DNA of 64,000 nt, taken from contig JANQPB010000009.1 in assembly GCA_028285495.1 (NCBI GenBank), positions 1-64,000 of the forward strand, read 5' to 3'. The stretch is from Acidimicrobiales bacterium. GTDB lineage: Bacteria; Actinomycetota; Acidimicrobiia; Acidimicrobiales; SZUA-35. The translations under genes were made by a program, and so were the position numbers. Each line of letters starts with the position of its first letter. The first letter of the stretch is position 1. The notes under the pieces are model-generated. The model saw only the letters and a list, made by a program, of their open reading frames with translations. It ran no database searches and was not told the origin of the DNA. This document shows positions 19,487 through 28,929 of the stretch, one piece after another.

Positions 19487-21874
19487 ATGACCACCTCGCC
19501 TCCCGCTCCCGCCCGACGTGACGGCGCCGGTGCCGTGATCGGCACCCCCGTCCTCCGGGTCGAGGACCCGCCGCTGCTCACCGGCCGGACCACGTTCGTG
19601 GCCAACCAACCGCTCGACGACGCACTGGCCGTCCACTTCGTCACCTCGATCGAGGCCCACGCCCTGATCCGGGGGATCGACGTCGACGAGGCCAGGGCGA
19701 TGCCGGGTGTCGTCGACGTCGTCACCGCCGCCGACCTGGAGGCCGACGGCGGGGCGCCCCCCGTGCCGGCCCGGTTCCACGGCCTGCCGGAAGGCACCGG
19801 CCGACCGGTCCTGGCCGTCGACCGGGTCCGCTACGTCGGCGAGCCCGTCGTCGCCGTCGTGGCCGAGACCGTCGCCCTGGCCGCCGACGCCGCCGAGCTC
19901 GTCGTGATCGACTACGACCCGCTCCCGGCCGTCATCGACGTGGCCACCGCAGCCGACGCCGAGACACTGCTGTTCCCCCACACGGGGACCAACGTGCTGG
20001 TCGAGGCCTCGGGCGGCCGCGAGGAGCCGCCCGATCTCGCCGAATGCGAGGTCACGGTCGAGCTGACCACGGTCAACAACCGGGTCGCCGCCTGCCCGCT
20101 CGAGACCAGGGCCGGGGCCGCCTACTGGACCGACGACGGGCGCCTCGTCCAGTACGCGTCGTGCCAGGGCGTCCACCCGGTCCGGGCCGCGCTGGCCCGC
20201 CACCACGGCCTGGAGAACGACCAGGTCCGGGTCATCACCGCCGACGTCGGCGGCAGCTTCGGGGCGAAGGGCGGCGTCTATCCCGAGGACCTGGTGCTCG
20301 GCCACCTGGCCAGACGGGCCGGTCGCCCGGTGCGGTGGACACCGCCCCGGAGCACCGACATGGTCGGCCTCGGTCACTCCCGGGCCCAGATCCAGGCGAT
20401 CGCCATCGGCGGCACCAGGGCCGGTCGGATCGAGGGCATCGTGGCCGACGTGACCGGCGACGCCGGCGCCTACCCGGTCACCGGCCCGGCCCTGATGCGC
20501 AACGCCGGGATGGTCCTCCCCGGCCCGTTCGACGTCCCCGCGGTGGCCTGGACCGGTCGGGTGGTGGCCACCAACACCACCCCGATCGCCGCCTACCGGG
20601 GCGCCGGCCGGCCCGAGGGCGGGGCCATGCTGAACCGGGCCATCGACGCCTTCGCCCGCGAGATCGGGATGGACACCCTCGACGTGATGCGGGCCAACGT
20701 GATCGACGTCGCCGACATGCCCTGGACCAACCCGACCGGTCTGGCCTACGACTCGGGCGACTACCGGGAGACGCTCGAGCTGGCGGCGACCGCCGTCGGC
20801 CATGACGCCGTCCGGGCCCGCCAGGCTCGCGAGCGGGCCGATCGCTCGACCGTCCGCACGGGGATCGGCTGGGCCGGCTTCATCGACCGGACCGCCGGCC
20901 TGCCCGGCGACGACTGGGGGCGGGCCGAGCTCCAACCGGACGGCTCGCTCGAGTTGCTGACCAGCTCGTCACCCTACGGCCAGGGCCACTACACCGCCTG
21001 GGCCATGCTGGCGGCCGAGCGCACCGGCATCCCCGTCGACCGGATCCGGGTGTTCCACGGCGACACCGACGTCGTGCCGAAGGGGCCGGTCACCGGCGGC
21101 TCCCGGTCGGCCCAGCGGGCCGGGGTCGCCGTGGCCAAGGCGACCGACGAGCTGGTCGAGGCGGCCAGGGCCCGGGCCGCCGATCTGCTCGAGGCCGCCA
21201 CGAGCGATGTCGTGCTCGACGTCGAGCGCGGCGCCTTCCACGTGGCCGGCGCCCCGGCTGCGGCCACGGTCGACTGGGTGGCCGTCGCCGCATCGGTCGC
21301 CGGCGGCTCGGCCATCCCCGCCCGGGGCGACGCCGACGACGACCTGCTCCTGGCGTGTGAGTCGGACGGCATCGGCGACGGCCCGTCGGTGCCGTTCGGC
21401 TTCTACGCCGCCGTCGTCACCGTCGACACCGAGACCGGGGCGGTCACGCTGGAGCGGATGGTCGGATTCGACGACGCCGGCACCGTGCTCAACCCCCTGC
21501 TCGTCGAGGGCCAGCTCCAGGGGGCGATGGCCCAGGGTGTCGGCCAGGCCCTGTACGAGGAGTTCGTGTACGACGACGACGGCAACCCGCTGACCGGCTC
21601 GTTCCTCGACTACCCGGTGCCCGGCGCGACCGAGCTCCCGAACTTCGAGGTCAACGTCGTCAGCTACCCGTCGCCGAACAACGCGCTCGGGGTCAAGGGG
21701 ATCGCCGAGTCCGGCTGCATCGGCACGGTGCCGGCCATCCAGAACGCCGTCATCGACGCGCTGGCCGACCGGGGCGTCCGCCACGTCGACCTCCCGCTCA
21801 CGCCCGAGAAGGTCTGGACCGCCATCGCCGAGACCGACCCCGCCCGTCACCACCAGGTACGGCTCGGGCGCTAG
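19487..21874 (+). CDS. Molybdopterin-binding xanthine dehydrogenase/CoxL-like large subunit
   Basis: VGGSFGAKGGVYPEDL, AYRGAGRPEG (form II-like), VKGIAESGCIGTVPAI. Confidence 0.93.
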   Translation: MTTSPPAPARRDGAGAVIGTPVLRVEDPPLLTGRTTFVANQPLDDALAVHFVTSIEAHALIRGIDVDEARAMPGVVDVVTAADLEADGGAPPVPARFHGLPEGTGRPVLAVDRVRYVGEPVVAVVAETVALAADAAELVVIDYDPLPAVIDVATAADAETLLFPHTGTNVLVEASGGREEPPDLAECEVTVELTTVNNRVAACPLETRAGAAYWTDDGRLVQYASCQGVHPVRAALARHHGLENDQVRVITADVGGSFGAKGGVYPEDLVLGHLARRAGRPVRWTPPRSTDMVGLGHSRAQIQAIAIGGTRAGRIEGIVADVTGDAGAYPVTGPALMRNAGMVLPGPFDVPAVAWTGRVVATNTTPIAAYRGAGRPEGGAMLNRAIDAFAREIGMDTLDVMRANVIDVADMPWTNPTGLAYDSGDYRETLELAATAVGHDAVRARQARERADRSTVRTGIGWAGFIDRTAGLPGDDWGRAELQPDGSLELLTSSSPYGQGHYTAWAMLAAERTGIPVDRIRVFHGDTDVVPKGPVTGGSRSAQRAGVAVAKATDELVEAARARAADLLEAATSDVVLDVERGAFHVAGAPAAATVDWVAVAASVAGGSAIPARGDADDDLLLACESDGIGDGPSVPFGFYAAVVTVDTETGAVTLERMVGFDDAGTVLNPLLVEGQLQGAMAQGVGQALYEEFVYDDDGNPLTGSFLDYPVPGATELPNFEVNVVSYPSPNNALGVKGIAESGCIGTVPAIQNAVIDALADRGVRHVDLPLTPEKVWTAIAETDPARHHQVRLGR

Positions 21875-22880
21875 CCCCCGGCGCGATTCGGGGGTCGGCG
21901 AAGCGCATGGCCGCGTCGACGATCGAGTTCAGCACCACGTACACGGTGACGACGTAGGTCGTGAGCGCCAGCAGCAGGTAGAGGTCGCGGTTGATGGCCG
22001 CCTCGAACACCAGCTGGCCGAGCCCACCGATCCCGAACACGATCTCGAGCACCATCGCCCCCGAGAGCAGCGAGACGATGTTGAGCCCGACGACGTTGAG
22101 CAGGCCGAGCGACGCCGGCCGGAGCACGTGGCGGGTGAGCACGTACCACGGGCCGAGGCCCTTGCCGACCGCAGCGACGATGTAGTCCGACTGCAGCACG
22201 CGGAGGGCGTCGGCCCGGATGATGCGGGCAACGATCCCGAGCTCGGCGAACACGAGCGCCGCGGCCGGCAACAGCAGGTTGCGCAGGTTGCCGGGCACGG
22301 AATCGCTGATCCGGGTCCAGCCGGCGGCCGGCAGCAACCGCAGTTGGAGGGCGAACACCCAGATCAGGAACACCGGGGTGATGAACACCGGGATCGACTG
22401 CGACAGGCCGAACACAACGTTGAGGACCGTGCCCCGCCGGCGGCCGGACCAGGCTGCGGCCAGCAGCCCGAGCGGGATGCCGAGGAGGATCGTGCCGAGC
22501 ACGCTGACCAGCACGAACTGCAGCGAGATCGGCAACCGCGGTTGGATCAGGTCGGCCACCGGCATCCCTCGGGTCGAGCGGCCGAGCTCACCGGCGAGGA
22601 GGTCGAGCACCCACCGTCCGAAGCGGACCGGCACCGGCTCGTCGAGGTGGTAGGTGTCGATGATCGACTTGGCCCGGGGCGAGCCGTCGTCGATCCCGCC
22701 CGGCAGGACGACGGTGGCGAAGCCACGGGGGATCGAGATCTCGATGGCGACGAAGACGGCCAGCGCCGCCCCCGCCACCGTGCCGGCGAGCCGGCGGACG
22801 AACCGCAGGACGCCTCGCAGCGCCGACACGGGCAACAACGCCGACGGCCAGCGTCGGAGCAACGGCCAGCCCACGTCCAC
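21798..22880 (-). CDS. ABC transporter permease, DppB/OppB family
   Basis: FGLSQSIPVFITPVFLIWVF, RIIRADALRVLQSDYIVAAVGKGLGPWYVLTRHVLRPA, VLEIVFGIGGLGQLV; start uncertain (GTG 22880 or 22874). Confidence 0.85.
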   Translation of the reverse strand: MDVGWPLLRRWPSALLPVSALRGVLRFVRRLAGTVAGAALAVFVAIEISIPRGFATVVLPGGIDDGSPRAKSIIDTYHLDEPVPVRFGRWVLDLLAGELGRSTRGMPVADLIQPRLPISLQFVLVSVLGTILLGIPLGLLAAAWSGRRRGTVLNVVFGLSQSIPVFITPVFLIWVFALQLRLLPAAGWTRISDSVPGNLRNLLLPAAALVFAELGIVARIIRADALRVLQSDYIVAAVGKGLGPWYVLTRHVLRPASLGLLNVVGLNIVSLLSGAMVLEIVFGIGGLGQLVFEAAINRDLYLLLALTTYVVTVYVVLNSIVDAAMRFADPRIAPGASARAVPGGDGRGRSRRWRSRPSRA

Positions 22881-22987
22881 GCCGGTCAGTGTGGCACGGG
22901 TTCGGCGCCGACCGGCAGCCCCGATCGACCGTCGGTGGCCTGGTTGCGGCGCCACGGGTGACATTGCCCGGTCGACGACGCCCGTCG

Positions 22988-23002
22988 TAGCCTTCGTTCG
23001 TG
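22988..23002 (+). promoter_or_regulatory. Leaderless-type -10 box of monooxygenase gene
   Basis: TAGCCT-N6-GTG. Confidence 0.6.
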
Positions 23003-24679
23003 GCAGCGCAGCAAGCAACATGGCCCGGTACCGAGGCCAGCGAGACCGGAACCGGCGTGGACGCCGACGGGGTCGAGACCCACGACGTGATCGTCGTCGG
23101 GGCCGGCGTGTCGGGCATCTACCAGATCAAGCGGCTCGTCGACGCCGGGTTCGACGCCGTGGTGCTGGAGGCCGACCCCGACCTGGGCGGCACCTGGTAC
23201 CGCAACCGCTACCCCGGGGCCCGGTTCGACTCGGAGAGCTACACCTACGGCTACTCGTTCTCCCGGGAGCTGCTCGACGAGTGGCACTGGACCGAGCGGT
23301 TCTCGCCCCAGCCCGAGAACCTGAAGTACCTGCAGTTCGTCGCCGACAAGTTCGACCTGCGCCCCCACATGCGCTTCGACTGTCGAGTCGAGACGATGAC
23401 CTGGGACGAGAACGACCGCCGCTGGACCCTCGACCTGGTCGGCGGTCGTCGCTACCGCTCCCGGTTCGTGATCACCAGCGTCGGCCCGCTGTCGATCCCG
23501 ACCCTGCCGAGCTACGAGGGCATGGACACCTTCGACGGCCCGTCGTTCCACACCTACCACTGGCCGGCCGAGCCGGTCGAGCTCGCCGGGAAGCGCGTCG
23601 GGGTGATCGGAACCGGGGCGACCGGCATCCAGGTCATCGCCGAGATCGCCGACAAGGTCGGTGAGCTGACCGTCTTCCAGCGGCGACCCAACTGGAGCAC
23701 GCCGCTCAACAACTCGCCGATCTCCGACGAGGAGATGGCGGAGATCCGGGCCCGCTACGACGAGATCTTCGCCAACTGCGCCGCATCGCCCGGTGGGTTC
23801 GAGCACGTCCCCGACTGGCGGGGTTTCTGGAACCTGACGGCCGACGAGCGGCGGGAGCGGTGGGACGAGCTCTACGACCAGCCGGGGTTCGCCATCCTGG
23901 CCGGCAACTTCGCCGAGATCTTCTGGGACGAGCAGGCCAACCGGGAGATCTCCGACTACATCGCCGACCGCATCCGCCAGCGGGTCGACGATCCGTCCCT
24001 CGCCGAGAAGCTCATCCCCCGTGATCACGGCTTCGGGATGCAGCGCCTGCCGCTGGAGACCAACTACTTCGAGGCCTACAACCGCGACAACGTGCGCCTG
24101 GTCGACCTGTCGGAGACGCCGATCGAGCGGATCACCGCCGCCGGCATCCAGACGACCGGGGAGCACCACGACCTCGATCTCATCGTCTACGCAACGGGCT
24201 TCGACGCCATCACCGGCGGCTACGACCGCCTCGACGTCCGCGGCGTCGACGGCGTCCGCCTCGGCGACAAGTGGCGCAACGGCCCGTCGACCTACATCGG
24301 GGTGTTCAGCAGCGGGTTCCCGAACCTGCTCATGGTCGCCGGACCCCAGAGCGTGTCTGGCTCGACCAACTTCCCCCGGGCCATCGAGACCGGCGTCGAC
24401 TGGGTCACCGATCTGCTGCTGCACGTCCGGGAGCGAGGCTGCACGAGGGTCGAGGCCAGGCCCGAGGCCGAGGAGGAGTGGGTCGATGAGGTCGTCCGGG
24501 CCCACGAGCGGATGCTGTTCCGCCGATCGAAGGGCTGGTTCACCGGCTACAACTCCAACGTCGCCGGCCACCAGGAGGGCCAGGTCCGCTACCAGGCCTA
24601 CTTCGGCGGCGCCCCCCGCTACACCGAGGTGATCGACCGGGCGGCCGCCGATGGCTACCCGGCCCTCGACCTCCGCTGA
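23000..24679 (+). CDS. Flavin-dependent (Baeyer-Villiger type) monooxygenase
   Basis: GAGVSGIYQIKRL FAD motif; BVMO fingerprint FDGPSFHTYHW (FxGxxxHxxxW); GTGATGIQV second Rossmann motif. Confidence 0.93.
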   Translation: MAAQQATWPGTEASETGTGVDADGVETHDVIVVGAGVSGIYQIKRLVDAGFDAVVLEADPDLGGTWYRNRYPGARFDSESYTYGYSFSRELLDEWHWTERFSPQPENLKYLQFVADKFDLRPHMRFDCRVETMTWDENDRRWTLDLVGGRRYRSRFVITSVGPLSIPTLPSYEGMDTFDGPSFHTYHWPAEPVELAGKRVGVIGTGATGIQVIAEIADKVGELTVFQRRPNWSTPLNNSPISDEEMAEIRARYDEIFANCAASPGGFEHVPDWRGFWNLTADERRERWDELYDQPGFAILAGNFAEIFWDEQANREISDYIADRIRQRVDDPSLAEKLIPRDHGFGMQRLPLETNYFEAYNRDNVRLVDLSETPIERITAAGIQTTGEHHDLDLIVYATGFDAITGGYDRLDVRGVDGVRLGDKWRNGPSTYIGVFSSGFPNLLMVAGPQSVSGSTNFPRAIETGVDWVTDLLLHVRERGCTRVEARPEAEEEWVDEVVRAHERMLFRRSKGWFTGYNSNVAGHQEGQVRYQAYFGGAPRYTEVIDRAAADGYPALDLR

Positions 24680-24955
24680 CCGCTCGCCGTCTCGACCGCC
24701 GCCACCACACCGCTCGGTGACGGGGGCTCGGCGGTGGCGCCGCCGTCGACCAGCCGGTCGACCAGACGGGCCAGGCTGCCCGCCGAGGGCCAGGAACACC
24801 AGGGCCAACCCGGCGCCGTTGCCGGGCTCAAGCCCGAGGCCGACCCCGATGTGGGGTATGGGGTCGGGGCCGACGAGCCCGGACACGACGAACGACCAGC
24901 GGAACAGGTCGTACATGAAGGTGGCGAGCGGGCCGATCACGACGGCCGAGGCCAC
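24655..24955 (-). pseudogene. Small membrane protein with apparent single-base frameshift
   Basis: Frame A (24955 to about 24782) reads VASAVVIGPLATFMYDLFRWSFVVSGL...GLALVFLALGG with high GC3; coding signal then moves to another frame reading SLARLVDRLVDGGATAEPPSPSGVVAAVETASGQRRSRAG*. Removing one G in GGCGGGCAGC joins them. Confidence 0.5.
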
Positions 24956-25006
24956 CAGGGCCCAGAGGGGGCCGGGTCGGCGGGTCGGTCGGTCGGCGTC
25001 GCTCGA

Positions 25007-26572
25007 TCAGCGCAGCTCGCGGCGGAGGATCTTGCCGGAGGCGCTCTTCGGGATGGCGTCGATCACCTCGAGCACCCGGATCTGCTTGTAGCTCACCAGG
25101 TGCTCACCGACGAGGGTCTGCACGTCCTCCAGCGTCACCGTCCTGCCATCGACCGGGACGACGAACGCCTTCGGCAGCTCGCCGGCCTCGTCGTCCGGCA
25201 CGCCGATCACGGCGACGTCGGCCACGTCGGGGTGGGTGACGATGAGCGCCTCGAGCTCGGCTGGCGGGACCTGGAAGCCCTTGTACTTGATCAGCTCCTT
25301 GAGCCGGTCGACGATCGACACGTGCTGGTGCTCGTCGACGATGGCGACGTCGCCGGTGTGCAGCCAGCCGTCCTCGTCGATGGTGGCGGCCGTGGCCTCC
25401 GGGTTGTTGAGGTAGCCGACCATCACCTGTGGGCCGCGGACCCACAGCTCGCCGCGCTCGCCGACGCCCTGGTCCTCGCCGGTGGCCGGATCGACGATCC
25501 GGCACTCGGTGTTGGACACGGTCACGCCGGACGTGCCGGGCCGGTAGTCGCCCTCGACGGTGCAGTGGCTGACCGGGCTGAGCTCGGTCATGCCGTAGCC
25601 CTGCACGATCTCGCAGCCGACCCGGGCCGCCGCCTCGTCGGCCAGCTCGGCCCCGAGCGGGGCCGCCCCGGAGAAGATCTGGCGGAGCGACGAGAGGTCG
25701 TAGTCGTCGACGATCGGGGCCTTGGCCAGACCGAGCACCATCGGGGGCACGGCGAAGAACCGGGTGACCTTCAGCTCCTGGACCGCGGTCAGGGCCTCGA
25801 CCATGTCGAACCGGGGCATGGTCACGACGGTCACGCCGTTGGCCAGCAGGCCGTTCATCAGCACCTGCATGCCGTAGATGTGGAAGAACGGCAGGGCGGC
25901 GAGGGCGACCTCGTCGTCGGTGTAGAGGATGGCGTGCTTGCACTGCTCGATGTTGGCCACCAGGTTGCGGTGGGTCAGCATCACGCCCTTCGGCAGCCCG
26001 GTGGTGCCGGACGAGTAGGGGAGGACGACGGTGTGGCCGGCCGCATCGATGTCGACCTGCTCGATCGGGTCGCCCATCAGGTCGGCAAGCGGGACGACGC
26101 CGTCCGGTAGCTCGCCGCCGTCGACGCCGGGCACCGGCATGGCCACGATCGTGGACACGTCGGTCCCCTCGGCGGCGGCGAGCGCCGTCTCCAGGAACGG
26201 GGCGAAGACCACGAGCATCGTGGCCCCGGCATCGTTGAGCTGGAACCGGACCTCCTCGGCACCGTAGGTCGGGTTGATCGTGGTCACGGCGCCGCCGGCG
26301 GTGGCGGTGCCGTGGAAGACAACGGCGTAGTCGGGCAGGTTCGGGGCCATGAGGCCGACGACGCCGTCCGGCCCGATGCCGCGGGCCCGCAGGCCGCCGG
26401 CCAGCGAGGCGATGGCCGCCGACAGCTCGGCGAAGGTGTACGAGCTGGCGCCCGTCGTGTCGCGGATGGCCACCCGGTCGGCCAGCTCGTCGGCCCGCCG
26501 GAGGACGTGGGCGGTGATCGGGACGTCGGGGATGTCGACGTCGGGCAGGGGACTGGTGTGGATGATGCTCAT
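25007..26572 (-). CDS. Acyl-CoA synthetase, 4-coumarate--CoA ligase-like
   Basis: LPYSSGTTGLPKGVMLTHRN, GYGMTELSPVSH, YLNNPEATAATIDEDGWLHTGDVA, YKGFQVPPAELEALI, SASGKILRRELR. Confidence 0.95.
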   Translation of the reverse strand: MSIIHTSPLPDVDIPDVPITAHVLRRADELADRVAIRDTTGASSYTFAELSAAIASLAGGLRARGIGPDGVVGLMAPNLPDYAVVFHGTATAGGAVTTINPTYGAEEVRFQLNDAGATMLVVFAPFLETALAAAEGTDVSTIVAMPVPGVDGGELPDGVVPLADLMGDPIEQVDIDAAGHTVVLPYSSGTTGLPKGVMLTHRNLVANIEQCKHAILYTDDEVALAALPFFHIYGMQVLMNGLLANGVTVVTMPRFDMVEALTAVQELKVTRFFAVPPMVLGLAKAPIVDDYDLSSLRQIFSGAAPLGAELADEAAARVGCEIVQGYGMTELSPVSHCTVEGDYRPGTSGVTVSNTECRIVDPATGEDQGVGERGELWVRGPQVMVGYLNNPEATAATIDEDGWLHTGDVAIVDEHQHVSIVDRLKELIKYKGFQVPPAELEALIVTHPDVADVAVIGVPDDEAGELPKAFVVPVDGRTVTLEDVQTLVGEHLVSYKQIRVLEVIDAIPKSASGKILRRELR

Positions 26573-26706
26573 AGCGCTGGCCACCCTAGACCGAGAGGGC
26601 CTGGCGACGCCCACGACCGGACCGCCGGCTCGCCGCCGGCGAGGGCCGCCGGGGAAATTGCCCATCGCGCGCAACCGGCGGGCACGTCGGCGTCGAACAC
26701 TCGGAC

Positions 26707-27081
26707 ATGAAGGACTTCAGCCTGTTCCACAGCCCCGTCCGGGCCTGGCTCCCGGTGCTGGCGATGGCTGCGATCGGCATGATCCTCTTCCTCAACCAGA
26801 ACTCGGGTGCCGCCGGCCCCGACTGTCCGACCGACGGCTCGGTCGTCTCCGCCGACTGCCCGGCCCCGCTGCCGGCCCGAGGCGAGCTCCTCGTCGACGA
26901 TCGGGTCCCGATCGGCTCGCCGACGGGCGCCGACGCCCGACCGGCCGAGGAGCCGTCGCCATGGGACCGGGCCACCCGCCCGGGGCGTGACGTGCCGTTC
27001 GTCTCGCTCCAGCCCTCGCCCGAGCCGATGACCGACGCCGGCGAGCAGCTGGTTCGCTCGGCCGCCGACGACGACGGCTGA
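26707..27081 (+). CDS. Small predicted membrane-anchored protein, unknown function
   Basis: Single N-terminal TM, DCPTDGSVVSADC pair, acidic/proline-rich tail. Confidence 0.55.
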   Translation: MKDFSLFHSPVRAWLPVLAMAAIGMILFLNQNSGAAGPDCPTDGSVVSADCPAPLPARGELLVDDRVPIGSPTGADARPAEEPSPWDRATRPGRDVPFVSLQPSPEPMTDAGEQLVRSAADDDG

Positions 27082-27173
27082 CGGCCCGCAGGCCGCACGG
27101 CCGTCGGGCCGCCGGCGGTGACCGACGGCCACCGTCCGTACGAAATTCGCGGGAGCCTGCCACACCGATCACC

Positions 27174-27189
27174 TAGCGTTGCTGGGGTG
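27174..27189 (+). promoter_or_regulatory. Leaderless-type -10 box of ABC exporter pair
   Basis: TAGCGT-N7-GTG. Confidence 0.55.
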
Positions 27190-28929
27190 ACCGCCCCGTC
27201 GTACCGCGCGACGCTGGTGGCCTACCTCGGGCCTCAGCGGGGGAAGGTCGGTGTCCTCGCGGCCGTGCTGGTCGCCACCACCGGCCTCGAGCTCGTCGTG
27301 CCGCTGTTCCTGCAGCGATTCATCGACGGGGCGCTCGCCGGCGAGGCCCAGTCGGTGCTGGTCGCAGCCGGCGTCGCCTACCTCGTCGCCGGCGTCCTCA
27401 AGCAGCTGTTCAACGGCGTGACCACCTATCTCGGGGCCGACGTCGGATGGACGGCGACCAACCACCTGCGGGAGGACCTGGCCGAGCACCTGCTGACCCT
27501 CGACATGGGCTTCCACACCAACACCACCCCGGGCGAGATGATCGAGCGGATCGACGGCGACGTGACCGCGGTGGCCGAGTTCCTGTCGCGCTTCATCGTC
27601 CGCCTGCTCGGCGCCGGGCTGCTGCTCATCGGCGTGATCGCCGTCGCCTGGTGGCAGTCGGCGCTGATGGGCATCGCCTACACCGCCTTCGTGGTGGTGG
27701 TCCTGGCGTCGGTGTGGCGGATGCGCAACATGGCGGTCGACGCCGCCGAGGAGGAGCGCGAGACGTCGGCACTGCTCTACGGGTTCATCGAGGAGCGCCT
27801 CGCCGCCATCGAGGACATCCGGGCCAACGGTGCCGGCCGGTCCACGATGCGCCGGTTCGTCGGCGTGATGCGCGACTACTTCTTCCGGACCTGCGCCGCC
27901 TGGCGCAAGCGCACGGGCTTTCAGGTCACGATCAACACGATCTTCTGGTCGGGCAGCGCCCTCGCCGTCGCCCTGGGGGCCTGGCTCGTCACCACCGGGC
28001 GGGCCACCGTCGGGACCGCCTACCTGCTCTACCAGTACGTGTTGCTGATCCAGAACCCGATCGAGCAGGTCACCCGGCAATTCTCGGAGCTGCAGAAGGC
28101 GGCCGGTGGCATCGTCCGCATCGATCGCTACCGGGCCATCGGCTCCGTGCTGCCCCCCGGCGGTGGGCGCGAGCTGCCGGACGGGCCGCTGTCGGTCGGC
28201 TTCGAGCGGGTCACCTTCTCCTACGAGGAGCAGCGGATACTGCACGGGCTCAGCTTCGAGCTGGCCCCCGGCACGGTGCTCGGCCTGCTCGGCCGTACCG
28301 GCGGCGGCAAGACCACCACGACCCGCCTGATCTCGCGGCTGTACGACCCGGCCGGCGGGGTGGTCCGCCTCGGCGGGATCGACGCCAGACAGGTGTCGAG
28401 CGCATCGCTGCGGCGCCGGGTCGGCGTCGTGCCCCAGGACGTGCAGCTGTTCCGGGCCTCGGTGCGCGACAACCTGACGTTCTTCGACCACGCCCGCTCC
28501 GACGACGAGCTGCTCGACGAGCTCGACCGGGCCGGTCTCGGGTCGTGGGTCCGCGAGCTCGGGCTCCACACCGAGCTCGGCGCCGGCGGCAGCGGTCTGT
28601 CGGCCGGCGAGTCCCAGCTCCTGGCCTTCGCCCGCGTCTTCCTGCAGGACCCCGGGATCGTCATCCTCGACGAGCCGGCCTCCCGCCTCGACCCGGCCAC
28701 CGAGTTGCTGGTGGCCGAGGCGGCCGAGCGGCTGTTCGCCAACCGGACCGTCGTGATCATCGCCCACCGGCTCGAGACCGTGCGGATGGCCGACGAGATC
28801 ATGGTCATCGACGGCGGTCGCATCGCCGAGCACGGTCCCCGCGACGTCCTGGCCGAGACCCCCGGCACCCGCTACGCCAACCTGCTCGCCGCCGGCGGTG
28901 GGGCCCTGCTCGAGGGGGTGACGGGATGA
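27187..28929 (+). CDS. ABC transporter ATP-binding/permease protein (half exporter 1)
   Basis: TM domain plus NBD: Walker A GRTGGGKTTTTRL, signature LSAGE, Walker B IVILDEPASRLD, H-loop IIAHRLE; GTG start. Confidence 0.93.
   Translation: MTAPSYRATLVAYLGPQRGKVGVLAAVLVATTGLELVVPLFLQRFIDGALAGEAQSVLVAAGVAYLVAGVLKQLFNGVTTYLGADVGWTATNHLREDLAEHLLTLDMGFHTNTTPGEMIERIDGDVTAVAEFLSRFIVRLLGAGLLLIGVIAVAWWQSALMGIAYTAFVVVVLASVWRMRNMAVDAAEEERETSALLYGFIEERLAAIEDIRANGAGRSTMRRFVGVMRDYFFRTCAAWRKRTGFQVTINTIFWSGSALAVALGAWLVTTGRATVGTAYLLYQYVLLIQNPIEQVTRQFSELQKAAGGIVRIDRYRAIGSVLPPGGGRELPDGPLSVGFERVTFSYEEQRILHGLSFELAPGTVLGLLGRTGGGKTTTTRLISRLYDPAGGVVRLGGIDARQVSSASLRRRVGVVPQDVQLFRASVRDNLTFFDHARSDDELLDELDRAGLGSWVRELGLHTELGAGGSGLSAGESQLLAFARVFLQDPGIVILDEPASRLDPATELLVAEAAERLFANRTVVIIAHRLETVRMADEIMVIDGGRIAEHGPRDVLAETPGTRYANLLAAGGGALLEGVTG

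Noticed and set aside
27447-28925. Upstream extension of the 1128-aa ORF 27447-30833
   Set aside because: N-terminal part is an alternate-frame reading of exporter 1; real second exporter starts at ATG 28926 (ATGA overlap).
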